From positions 1,136,052-1,168,753 of the forward strand of contig NMRA01000030.1 in assembly GCA_002633005.1 (NCBI GenBank): a stretch of 32,702 bases of DNA, in the 5' to 3' direction. The stretch is from Phoronis australis (Eukaryota > Phoronida > Phoronidae). Numbering within the stretch: position 1 is the stretch's first letter; the number at the start of each line of letters is the position of its first letter. Below are positions 12,101 to 24,100 of this stretch, piece after piece. The notes under the pieces were generated by a model. That model saw nothing but the letters and a program-made list of their open reading frames with translations. It was not told the origin of the DNA and did not search any database. Made by a program: the position numbers and the translations under genes.

Positions 12101-15100
12101 GGTTCCGACCCTTTATGTCGTCTGCTTGCCCAATAGCAGCATAGTTATCGGACAGTTTTTGATTTACGGTTCACATAGGCCTACTGAGAAAACTACGAAA
12201 GCGTGTTTATAAATCAACATTCTCAAGTGAGCAGTTCTTCTGGGCAGTGTTGAGTGGCCCTTAAAAGGGCCGTTGGTTGTAGGTATAGCGTGAAATGGTT
12301 CTTAAAAGAACCGTTGAATAATTCAACATAAATCACACAGTATGCCATGCTCACTCAAGTACTGAAGGTCCTCTTCATTAAAGTTTTCATCTGGAAAGGT
12401 TGGATGAAAACAGAGGAGATGACAATATCGATGACAGTTGTAACACCTTAGATAGATATCACCGTTCACCAACGTTGTCACGAACCCTGCATCGTTCAGT
12501 TCTTGTTCCTGTATCCACAAATAATCCTGAACTGTAGGAAAAAAATGACAAACAACACAACGAATCAAATTTCGAAAATCATCGCCTTCGTACGATTCCG
12601 TGTTGCTGTCACCAGACTGATGTTCTTCCCCAACGTCCATCGTAAAAAATCGACGTTGCAAGTGATGGAAACTTGTCTACGCTCTCGTCCTTTGTTTCTA
12701 ACCTTTAACCCATTTTTTAATAAAGGGGTGTACTGTTTTTGGCTCATGTTGATAGTGCATAATCTATGATTTTACAATGTATTAATAGTGTTAAATGCAT
12801 ATATATGAACTGGTCTCATTGAGGTGCACAGCAAATAAATTAACTATAACAAATTAAAGTTTTGAAAATATAAAGAGCAGTAACAGACTCCCTAAAAATT
12901 AGGCTTGTTTTCGAAAGGTTTGCGCCATTGGTGATCCGATTGGTTCAATCGCTTGCGGCGGGAAAATTGATAGACCCAGTTATTGTGCGCGTGTACACTG
13001 TATCAATGCTTTGTATCTTATTCTTATTTGTCTAATCTGTTGATACAGTAAATTTCCTTATTTATGCCCATCCTGATTTAACCCCGACTTGAGCTCCTTG
13101 GGTTTTACCATATTGGGGCTGTCCAGGGACTCACGTGCATGCGCGCACCCAGTCTTCAAAATGGGGGGCTCGAATTCCTGACGTTATGGAACTGTTGTTA
13201 ACAAGAGAGCGGGCAGACCTTTTTGCCCACTTCGCCAAATGGGGGGGGCTCGAACCCCCCCCCCTCTGAGTGGCGCACATGACGTGGTGCTTACTCGAAT
13301 GAGTTTCATTTTAGCGGCTATTTCCAATTGTGTAGGTGAAGTAAATTAACAAAGTGGATGATTATCATCACCGGTATTTCATCATTAGTATTTTTGTCGG
13401 CCTCTCAAGTTTTCCGTGGCTAGGGATTGTCACATCTGTAAGGTAGACGTGTTTCAGTGAACCTCCATGTTTGTGGCGTTATTTATACCTGACCAAACTT
13501 TGAAAAAGAAGCCCGCGTTTAAACCAGGAGCTGCATTGGGTGCAATTTGTGTAGACGTTTCATGCGCGCACCCAGCCTCTAATACGGGGGCTCGAATCTC
13601 TGGCAAAGTGGACCTTTTGCTAACAAAAAGCGTGAGAACTAAAATAAAAAACGGGGTGCTGCCGTATTGTGGACTTTCGTCTCTTTCTCTTGGACTTTTC
13701 CCCTGGGTGCGCGCATGCGTTTGTCTACGTTGCTAGTTTTTATAAAGGTGGGCCTGTCTGTAGCCAACTACGGTAAATTCATAAAAGGTCACGTGCAGTG
13801 CAACTCAAGTTCATTACAAATTAAAAATCCGAACTTTCAAACCGTTTGATCTGAGTTGACATCTCAAATCAAAATTATGAAAATGCCACATAAAAGTATG
13901 AAATTGAAAATTAGCACACGTCAGCTTCACGTCCCTACCACCCCCTTTATCTTGCTTGCTACCTCTTAGGGTTCATTTCCCTTGCTTCCGAGGTTTTTCG
14001 TTATTCTGGTATTTTCATAGACTGCAGCGTACTTGGCTAAGATGGTTCAAGTTTTGTGCGGCATACAGTCGACATAAATAATTGAGTATGTAACCTGCTG
14101 TTGAATTGCGGGATAGATTTTGACAGGTCCAGGTATTTATTTCTGAAGTATTAATGTAATCTTTATTTATGTTAAAGGTTTTACTAGCGTCCTATTTATT
14201 TGTACACGAATGTGAATTTGTTGAAATCGCTGATCCAAATCCTGGCCAAATCTGCGCATTATGCTGAGACCAACCGTCTGATCAGGGCCACCTAAGAGTA
14301 ATTTGGTTAATTCGCTCACTAGACTATGGCTGAAGGTCCTCGTAAGGACAAGAGTTCACCAGTCACTACCATTGGAAGAAATTTAGCGGACATTTTTCGT
14401 CAAAAAGTTTACCAGATAGTTTTCATCAAAACGGAGAAAAGAAAAATGGATTTGTGAAGACAGGATTAAGTAGTAGGCCTACCAGAGCCTCTTAAAAAAC
14501 ACCCATCTTCGAAGTGTCGTGAACAAATGTATGAGTTTTTTTTTGGAAGAAAAACTTCCATTCACGTCGACGCAAGAACATAACTTTTTCTCCCAAAGCG
14601 GATTTTGTGGTCTTCGTACACTATGGAAGCTAACGCCTCTGCATTTCGCCTGCGTAGCCGAACAACCGGCCACACAGCAACCGACCATGATTAGCAGACG
14701 ACGTACTTGCCGGAAATTACACCAGATAATTGAGCCAGGTGTCGCCAGTGAATAATGACGTAAAGGCTTGTGCGTAAGACCACAGATTTCGTCCATTGAA
14801 AGTAAACGGAGTTGGCGGTCCATGTACTATAGTCTATGGTTAAATGGAGGGTTTTAATAAAAACTTTTCATCTGCAATGGCTTTAGGACGGCAAATGGTT
14901 TTCAGGCTCAAAATATTGGATTTTTTCCACAAGACAATGTCATGTTAATTCACTACTCAGTACTTGATTTGGGGACCTGCGGGTCGCCAATGTGATCTCA
15001 GATTGTGTTTGGTGACCTGGGAAATATTTTAAGTCGTCACTAAGTCACCAGTGAAAATAGCAAAGTCAGACATCAGACAATAATTCCCTCTAAATTCATT

Positions 15101-18100
15101 TCAAAGTGCGTATTGACTTCCAAACTTTATGTTACTAACAGTATTCCAAGATTACCTTTGATTCACTATTGTTCTGTTTATTTTGTGAAATTAGTGCATT
15201 TGTTACCATGTTTAAATTACAAGAGGAAGTAAAACGCTACGGCCATCCAACTTTTTGGTCAGCAAACTTACGACACCAAGTGCCTGTCCAAATTTTCAGT
15301 TTCGCAACCTTAGATTTTGTTTGGTGACCTGGGATTTTTGCCAGGTCGCCAAATGCGACTTGGCGTTTAGCTAAGTGTCTACTGCTGAAACTTTACTTTG
15401 GCATAGACAGTGTTTAAGTACAGAATGATGAGATGTCATAAAATGGCTCACGTTGACAAAAGTTCATTTTGACTTAAAGTTCATAATATTGATGGTATTT
15501 ATTATTTTCCTGCTGAAGTTACATTTTCGTAGAAATTAATATATTTGTCGACTCTCCTTTGAGTCGTTAGTGTAGATTGACAGACTAGTCCTTCATGTCT
15601 ATTTTGTACTTAATTCTCTATTTTAGTAAATGCTGCTGACAACAAGCAGCGCGACCCAAAGATGAACTGTATCAAGATTGATATCAACGTGTGAGTACTT
15701 TATGATATGAATCTAATTACTAGTATCTCAGGCTTGATGGGCCAGGTTACATGCAATAAGCAAATGGGTTCCTGTTAAGAAGTTGATGGCACCTACCCAA
15801 TTTCGTACAGACTTGATGTATTATGCCAGATGCCATTTTTATTATTATTGTGTTTGGTTATTGGCATCTGCATATTTATCTGTCAAATCAATCTCTATGA
15901 AAATTAGTATTGCTCTGTTGACATGTTTGACATTGATAGGTTTGCCTGTTGTGTCATCCTTTCAGGGGTATTTTGGCTTTCACATGCATGGCTGTATGTC
16001 ACGATTTTTTTTGAAATTTGATTCCTATTAAGGAGACGACTTTGCCTTCTTGTTTTTGGGACACATTTGACATATTGTGCACAACCTAATCACTATTCTT
16101 ATTATTATGTCTTTGTTAGCCAAACTCCTCAAAGAACGGTAAAAATTGGTGAATACATTACCACTACAGTGCTTGACACCTAGCTTGACACTAAGTCGCC
16201 AGCTGTGACTTGGCGAAAATCCCATGTTGCCAAAAACAAAAAAAATGGTGTGGACATCGTCGATATGATGGTGCCATACTTTTTTCTCAGAAACTTGACA
16301 TACCTCTAACGTTTCTCCTGTAAAATATGTACCATTCAATCTCTAACTCAATTCCTCCTGCCAATGAAGATGGACGGTAGGCGATCGCATGCACAGGTGG
16401 GCGTGTTTCTCCAATCTTGCCCGATTTTATCCGAGCAATTTCAGACTCCAGTCTGTTTACCTGCTGTTGTCATTTAACCCCATGTTTGATGTGTGCTGAG
16501 TGCTGTGGTGGCAAGTGCATTGATTTCATGAAATGAACAGAACAAATATTAACCAAAGGTATTGAATCTTAACTTAAGAAAACTGTTAGTAATTTAAAGC
16601 TTGGAAGTTGACACAAACTTTGAAACGGGTTTCAAGGGAATTATTGTCTGAATTTTGATACTCGCAGTGGCTACTTTGCAATGAGTTGGAATTTTTGTCA
16701 GGTCGCCAAACACAATCTGAGGTCGCATTGGTAACCTGCAGGTCACCAAATCGAGCACTGCATTAAGAACACTGCTGACAGCCCCGACTACTTAGGCACC
16801 GCCTAGTGATAATTTTCCGCTGTTGGATATCCTAAACCCTTTGCATGATTCTTGTGAACTGGCATGTGTATTTCTTTGAACGTGTCGATAAATGATGACT
16901 TTTGGATGGATCTGAATACTGCTGTTTCAATCTATTGTTAGTTTCAGGAAGAAATTCCTTCGTCAGAATATGGCAAAAAGCCTTGACAAATTGTGCCGGA
17001 CTTAATTAAATGTAGGGGTGTGTTGTGGGAATGTGCCACCACCAGTTGCTTTTCTGACAAAATTGGCTCCTGTAGCATGCCCTTTTGGCAATTTTAGTTT
17101 TCAACAAGATAATTGTCAAAACTTGACAGAATTTTTTTAACAAGGATACAGGTGCATGGCTGCCAGGGCTGGGATGTGTCAACATTAGTTAGTTTCTAAG
17201 CTTCTAAATTCAGTGTACCAGTTTGCTTTCTTGGGACCAAAGCTAGACCATTGCGTATAATTCAGCTGAGTCCTGGTACCTGTCATGCAAACCTTTACAT
17301 GTTTGTTTCATCTTTCCAGTGTAAAGAATAATCGCTGCTCTACGCTTAAGTGTACTTGTCTTGAGTGTTTTTACTTTGCTATGTAGTGTGAACCACATTT
17401 ACAGTCAATTTTTCTCGTAAGTCATGTTTTTCAAAAAATATCAAAATGTATTTCTGGAGCTCAAAAACATTTGGAAACCCCCTATAGTGTCCATTGTCTA
17501 CATTGGCTATCTTTGCTTTAGTGAGGCCAACAAGATAAAAATCTGGAACAACGGTAAAGGTATCCCTGTTGTGGAACACAAGACTGAGAAGATGTTTGTT
17601 CCAACCTTGATCTTTGGCCATCTGTTGACATCCAGTAACTACAATGATGAGGAAAGGAAAGTGACAGGTGAGCCAATGAGCAGTGCATGGATTATGTTGC
17701 TAAGGTTCATGTGCAGTCTCAACAGGAGAGTGCATGGATTATGTTGATAAGGTTCATGTGCAGTCTCAACAGGAGAGTGCATGGATTATGTTGATAAGGT
17801 TAAAGTGCGATCTCAACAGACAGGAGAATGCATGGATTATGTTTATGAGGTTATGTATTTTCCCACACAGGGATATGTAACAGTCATTGTAAGAGATTTG
17901 CTAAAAATCTTAATTCGTTCGAGTTCTTTTTGCAAAATAACGTGGGTACATGAATATTTTATCCTATATGGAAATGAAAGGCACATTGCCGTTTTATGGC
18001 AGAGGCAACATGACTATTAGTGGCTCGATTTGACATTAATTAGTGTCTTGTGTGGTACCTAAGTCAGTAAAGTTGTGAGTAGTACAGCCTGTTCATACAG

Positions 18101-21100
18101 TCTCAGTCACTGTGAAACGTATGTGGTCGTAATGGTTATAAATAGTACAGCCTGTTCATACAGTCTCAGTCACTGTGAAACGTATGTGGTCGTAATGGTT
18201 ATAAGTAGTACAGCCTGTTCATACAGTCTCAGTCTCAGTCACTGTTACACGTAGGTGGTCGTAATGGTTATGGGTAGTACAGCCTGTTCATACAGTCTGT
18301 GTATCTGTCACACGTAGGTGGTCGTAATGGTTATGGTGCCAAACTGTGCAACATCTTCAGTAACAAGTTCACTGTGGAGACATCATGTAAACAATACCGC
18401 AAGAAGTTCAAGCAGTCATGGAGCAAGAACATGGGCAAGACAAGTGAGCCAACCATCTCTGCCAATGATGAGGATGACTTTACCTGCATTACATTCTGTC
18501 CTGACTTGGAAAAGTTCAAAATGGAGAGATTAGAGCCTGACACTGTTGCGCTGTTTACGAGACGTGCCTACGACATTGCTGCAAGTTCCAAAGGTGTCAA
18601 GGTTTTCCTCAATGGGAAGAGACTGCCGGTGAGTGGAACTCTGAGATTTTTTTTGTATTTTTGTGTTTGCCTACTACAAATCTGCAAAACAAAATAGCAG
18701 TCTGTCGGGACCTTGATTTTGGGGATCGACTCGGTCTCATTTTTATCTGAAAAATACTAAAAATAGCTTAATTCCCCTCATCAGACCCAAAACTTCTTCG
18801 CCAATGTTAGAACCACTCTTAACAAACACAAACCCTTGGTTTTGGAATGCTGTGTTACTTACTAGATCCTCTGAATGTTGGGTCTATACTATTATTCCTG
18901 TCTCTACTATTTTTACAAATTGTGAAAATTTTCGGTATATACTATTATTGCGGTCTCTACTACTATTTGAAAATCAAGAGTATGAAGGAATGTTTTGTTG
19001 AAGAATTGAAATATCACATTAACAACATTGATCGTAACATCAAGTTCACCATGGAGCACCCTACTGATGGTCACCTACCTTTCTTGTTCACTTGCATCAA
19101 CATCAAGGATGATGGTAGCGTCAAGATAACTGTCTACAGAAAACACACATTCTGATCAATAGGTGATTTTCAATTCAAATCATCATCTGCAGAACACCGT
19201 TACATACTGCTGAGGATAGGAGATTGTGTAGAGACTACAATCTACTTTGTGTTAAGCTGTCAAACAAAAATTACAGTCGTGTTCAACGAAGTTTGTGTAA
19301 ATGAAGTGCTGCTACCGAACTACACTGAGAGTTGAGCATGTAGTCACAGAAGAAGAAGAAGAAGAAAACCATATGACTTATGTTCATGAAATTTTGCGCA
19401 TGTCTTCCTTTCATGGATGGGACGGCATGATCGAACTTTCGGACGGATTCGACTACCGGTCGGCCTAGTGGCAATTTTAGTTTTTTATGCTTACCTCTAT
19501 ATCTTCAAAGGTCTTCAGTGTATTTTCTTAAAATCTGGCATGTAGGCATCTATTAGTGAGATGACGCTGTCCACACGTTTTGGGATAGATTCGACATAAT
19601 TTGCGCCACCTAGTGGCCATTTTTACTGTTTTCGAGTATGCTTTTTGTTGTCCACCCCTCTATCAACCAAACCACTCTAAGGATGGTTGTGGAAATTGGC
19701 ATGTATGTTCTTACCATGTAGAGGACGACTGACAATGATTTTCCGATGATTTCGGCAACTGTGGCGCCTCCTAGTGGCAGTTTTTTTTTCGCCTATGGCT
19801 GTATCTCCTAAACCGTCTGCAGGATCTTTATTACTAAATGTAGTAAGTACATTTATATGATGTTGACAAAGGACGATGACGACTTTCGGACGTAGTTGAC
19901 TACTGCTGTGCCCCCTGGTGGTAATTTTATTTTTTTTCAAGTTAACCTCTGTATCTTCAAAGGTCCTCAATGTATTTTCAAAAAATTTGGCATACGGGCT
20001 TCTGTTAGTGTGGTGACGCTACATTTCCGTTTTCAGATGGATTCGACGTAGTTTACGCCACCTAGTGGCCATTTTTACTGTTTTCGAGTCTGTTTTTTGG
20101 CGTCCACCCCTCTATCAACCAAATCGCTTTCAGGATAATTGTGAAAATTGGCATGTATGTTTTTTTTTTATGAAGTGGACGGCTGACAATGATTTTCTGA
20201 TGACTTCAGCTGATGTGGCGTCTCCTAGTGGCAGTTTCGTTTTTTGCGCTCATGGCTGTATCTCTTAAACTGTTTGCAGAATCCTTACTAAATTTAATAA
20301 GTGTATTTATATGATGTTGACAAAGAACAACAACGACTTTCGGACGGATCTGACTACTGGTGTGCCCCCTGGTGCCAATTTTAGATTTTACTTTTACCTC
20401 TGTATCTTCAAGTGTCCTCAACGGATTTTCATAAAATTTTGAATACAGGCATATGTTGGTGGCAGTTTTTATTCTATTCTGTTTTTTTTTTGTTTCTCTG
20501 AAGTTCCGTGACAGATTTCTATGAAATTTGGTGAATAGCTTTCTATTAAAGAGGCTATGACATCTTCCAATTTTTAGATGAATAATACGTTTTTGTGCCA
20601 TCTAGTGACCATTTTTATGACCAAGAAACAACCCTTTCGATGCATTCGTGGGCGCATTTCAACGCTCCGCATTGCTCTTGTTGTATTTGATAGTAAATAG
20701 GTCATATCTTCACATGTATTTTTGTTCAATTGAAATATGATTTATGTATAGTAGTAATAAAAAAATTGTATTCTTTTTTACACAAGGTCATTTTTTGGGT
20801 TTTCTTGTCCCTTGGGATCAAAACAGCCCTGTCGTATCTATAAACTTTAGGAAAATCCAATCTTAAGTTTTGGATATGGTGCCCAGAGTTACTAAAACTA
20901 TCTTTTAGAAAAAGAATTTTTGTTGCACTTAAAAGTCTAAAGAAATTATTAACAGGCCGTTAAGTAATAATAAAGTGTCTTAATCATTCAGTAACACAAG
21001 AATTGTTCATGTCATAAGCTGTATTGTGAATTGAAATGGAGTTTCATCCATAGCAGTAATAAAAGTTTTGTATTTCCTCTTTTACACATTCCCAAATTCA

Positions 21101-24100
21101 TTTTGAGGGTCTTCTTATCTCTTGTAGTCCAAACACCCCCAACTTATCTGCAAACCTGAGGGAAAATCGTGTCTTATTTTGTGGCTAAGGTGTCCAGAGT
21201 TACTAAGCTGTCTTTTGGAAAAAGAATTTTTGTTGCACTTAAAAGTTTAAATAAATCATTAATTGGTTGTTAACTAGTAGGCGTCTTAATTAATAACCCC
21301 AGGCATTTTTGATTTTTAAGTTACATCATTTTTATTTGAGTGGTGATTTGCATGAAATGCTCTTGTAAGGGAAGTTGGACTTATATTATCACGGTATATA
21401 TTACTATTGTGGCATGTATTTACGTAATTATGTTAGACCAATTAGGAACCTAATCTTTTCATTACTTCAAGCACAGTCTACCAACTAAACTCCTCAGAGA
21501 ATTCTTAAAATTGGTGTTCTAAATTACAAATAACTACATGTATTAAACCTTTTCACAGGTAAGTTTCAACACCCTGATATTCTAACAAAATTAATTTTCT
21601 ATGTTTGGTCTTTACGTGAATATCTAAATTTATTGAAAAATCTGGTGTCCAAACTACTCAAATGCAGTTTTTGTGTTAAGAGGTGTTAATACATGACCAC
21701 ACTTAATGTAATTCCTTTGTTAGATGGAAGAGGATTTTCTCTATTCAGTCTTTGGCATGCACTGTTCTTTCGTTTATGTACTTAATGATTTCTATTGTAG
21801 GTGAAATGTTTCCGTGACTATGTGGATCTGTACCTGAAGGACAAGACTGATGACACAGGTAGCCCTCTGAAGGTTGTTCACGAGCAGGTGAATGAAAGGT
21901 GGGAGGTCGCCGTGACTCTCAGCGAGAAGGGATTTCAACAGGCCAGCTTTGTTAACAGTATAGCTACAACTAAGGTAGGAACATTTTTCCCATTTTTATG
22001 CGAACACATTGAGTGTGAAGAGACATTTATTTTTAGTCAAATTCCTGTCTTTCCCTATAGAAAAGCTTAATCCATGGTGAAAATCAAGCTTATGTATGAA
22101 TTTGAATAGAAAATATCTCCAAATCAGTGCAGCAGTGCACTTTTAATTTGATTATCAGCTGTCTTCCATTTTCATTCACTCTGAAATTGGTCCGTTTTTG
22201 TTGATATGCACTGCCATTGACTTGTATAATTGGTGAAGTGATCAATTCTCTCGACTAAGGTAGTTTCCATCAAACTTCGTAACTGCAACGTATACCATTG
22301 TGATTGCTTTTTTTAAAGAAAACTGGAGGTGGAAGTTACCTTTGCAGATGTGTTATTTTTAGAAGTGACTTAGTTTCGCAGAGGTGTGATTGTTGCAGGC
22401 TTTCATACATTCCTACTTTTCCTTCTTTTTCCTACTTTTTTGGCCTGTTCCTACTTTTTCTACTTTTTCTCTGAAATCCCTAACATATCCTACTTTTTTC
22501 TCACTGCTCTAAAATTTCTGTCTAAGTTATGTTTTTGGAGTAGTGAGTAGTTGTTTTAGGATATCAGGAAAAGCTCATGAAGGACTTCCCCCATCACAAG
22601 CGATGCTAACCTAAAGACTGTGTGGTGGGAGAGCCAGCAGGACTTCACACTTTTGAGTGTAAAAGGTTTGACTTCATAATTCTACTGCACATCACCTACC
22701 ATTGAAGGGAAGGGGCATCTTAAGTTGCACAATCCTGGGGTTTGGTTCATGGGCCGTGCAAAAGAGAGTCCAAAAATCCATTTAATTTTAAGAATTTGAG
22801 TGCAACATCCATTCCAAGTTTATTTCATTCAAATCACTACTCAAATAAAATTGTTGCAACTTAAGACACGAAAATGCCTGGAGTTATTAATTAAGGTGCC
22901 TACTGATTAACGACCTATAAACAATTTATTTCAACTTTTAAGTGTAACAAAAATTCTTTTTCCAAAAGATAGTTTAGTAACCCTGGACGCCATTTTTCCT
23001 GGAGTTAGCAGATAAGATGGGGATGTTTGGACCCTAAGAGATAATAAGACCCCAAAAATGAATTTGTATAAAAGAGGAAACACTACAATTTTTATTTCTG
23101 CACTGGATAAAACATTATTTGAAATGAACAAAAATTCAACTTAAGGCACAAAAATCCATGTGTTACTAATTGAGACACTTATAAATTAGTTACCTATAAA
23201 TGATTTACTTAAAGATGTATTTGCATGCTCTGAACTATGCTAATGTATAGCAGGAACTAAACGACAATGCTATATTTGAACATCATCTACGCTAAACAGA
23301 GTGTAGTCGTATTCATTGACGATTTGTGAAGTTGTGAAAATGACCTTTGCAAGAATGCGTATCTTGGGGGCTCACATGGCCCACATCATGCAGTGTTATT
23401 CTCCAACACTACATCACGATACTTAATTACTGGGCACGGTTGACTGATTGACGGTGGATCACTTTTGACACAAACTCATTCTTAAAAACAATTTTTGACG
23501 TACTTCATATTCATATGGTCACGATATGTTGTGTTTCTAATTACCAAGCAATCGCAGAAATAAGGAATTTGCGTGGCATTTCCACTTTTATGTACAACAA
23601 AAAATTTCTTTTCATAATAATGATAGTTCAGCAACCTGGGATACCATATCCACAACTTAAGACATTTAAGGCTAGGATTTTTGGACCCGGAAGGACAAAC
23701 ATACCCTGTTGTAGTAGGGAAACTTGTTATAGAACGATCTGAACAGAAAAGAAACTCAAGATTCAAAAAACGACTCAAGAGGTAGTCATAAAAAGGAGAG
23801 CTATTTGCCTTTCTCAATAAGGATTGGTCGAGCAACTTCTACAGTCCACTTCTATATGGAAGGGAAGTGTATTTGGGGGTGAGGGGAGAGTGCACTTGGT
23901 ACTTCGTTGAAGATGGAGAAGTATGCACGGAATCAGTTCCATCTCTACATTGTACGATAATCACTCAGAAGCCGGCACCAGAGTCATTCATATGATTGAG
24001 GCAGACAAGTCCACACCTGGCAACATCATCATAAGAGCTTCTAACCCCTAAATTCTGGTGTTGCTCCTGTCATGTCCACTGAGTTGCACCCATGGTGTGT

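Larger units (their letters stand above)
11833..12768 (-). mobile_element. TIR element carrying a PHD-like zinc-finger ORF, copy 1
   Basis: The ends are inverted repeats with core CATAGATTAT (11833-11842, reverse complement at 12759-12768). The match extends four more bases outward (AAAT / ATTT). The first 275 bases recur almost unchanged at 32438-32702, so the unit is repeated and mobile or recently duplicated. It carries one minus-strand ORF (12323-12640) and two histone-type hairpins. A target duplication cannot be fixed; AT flanks both ends. Confidence 0.7.

Noticed and set aside
12249-12320. End of a histone gene
   Set aside because: The hairpins fit, but the adjoining frame encodes a Cys-rich protein with no histone fold, and no histone fragment was seen nearby.
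20206-20601. 131-codon minus-strand frame in family A cluster 2
   Set aside because: It lies entirely within repeat subunits and is not open in the equivalent positions of cluster 3.
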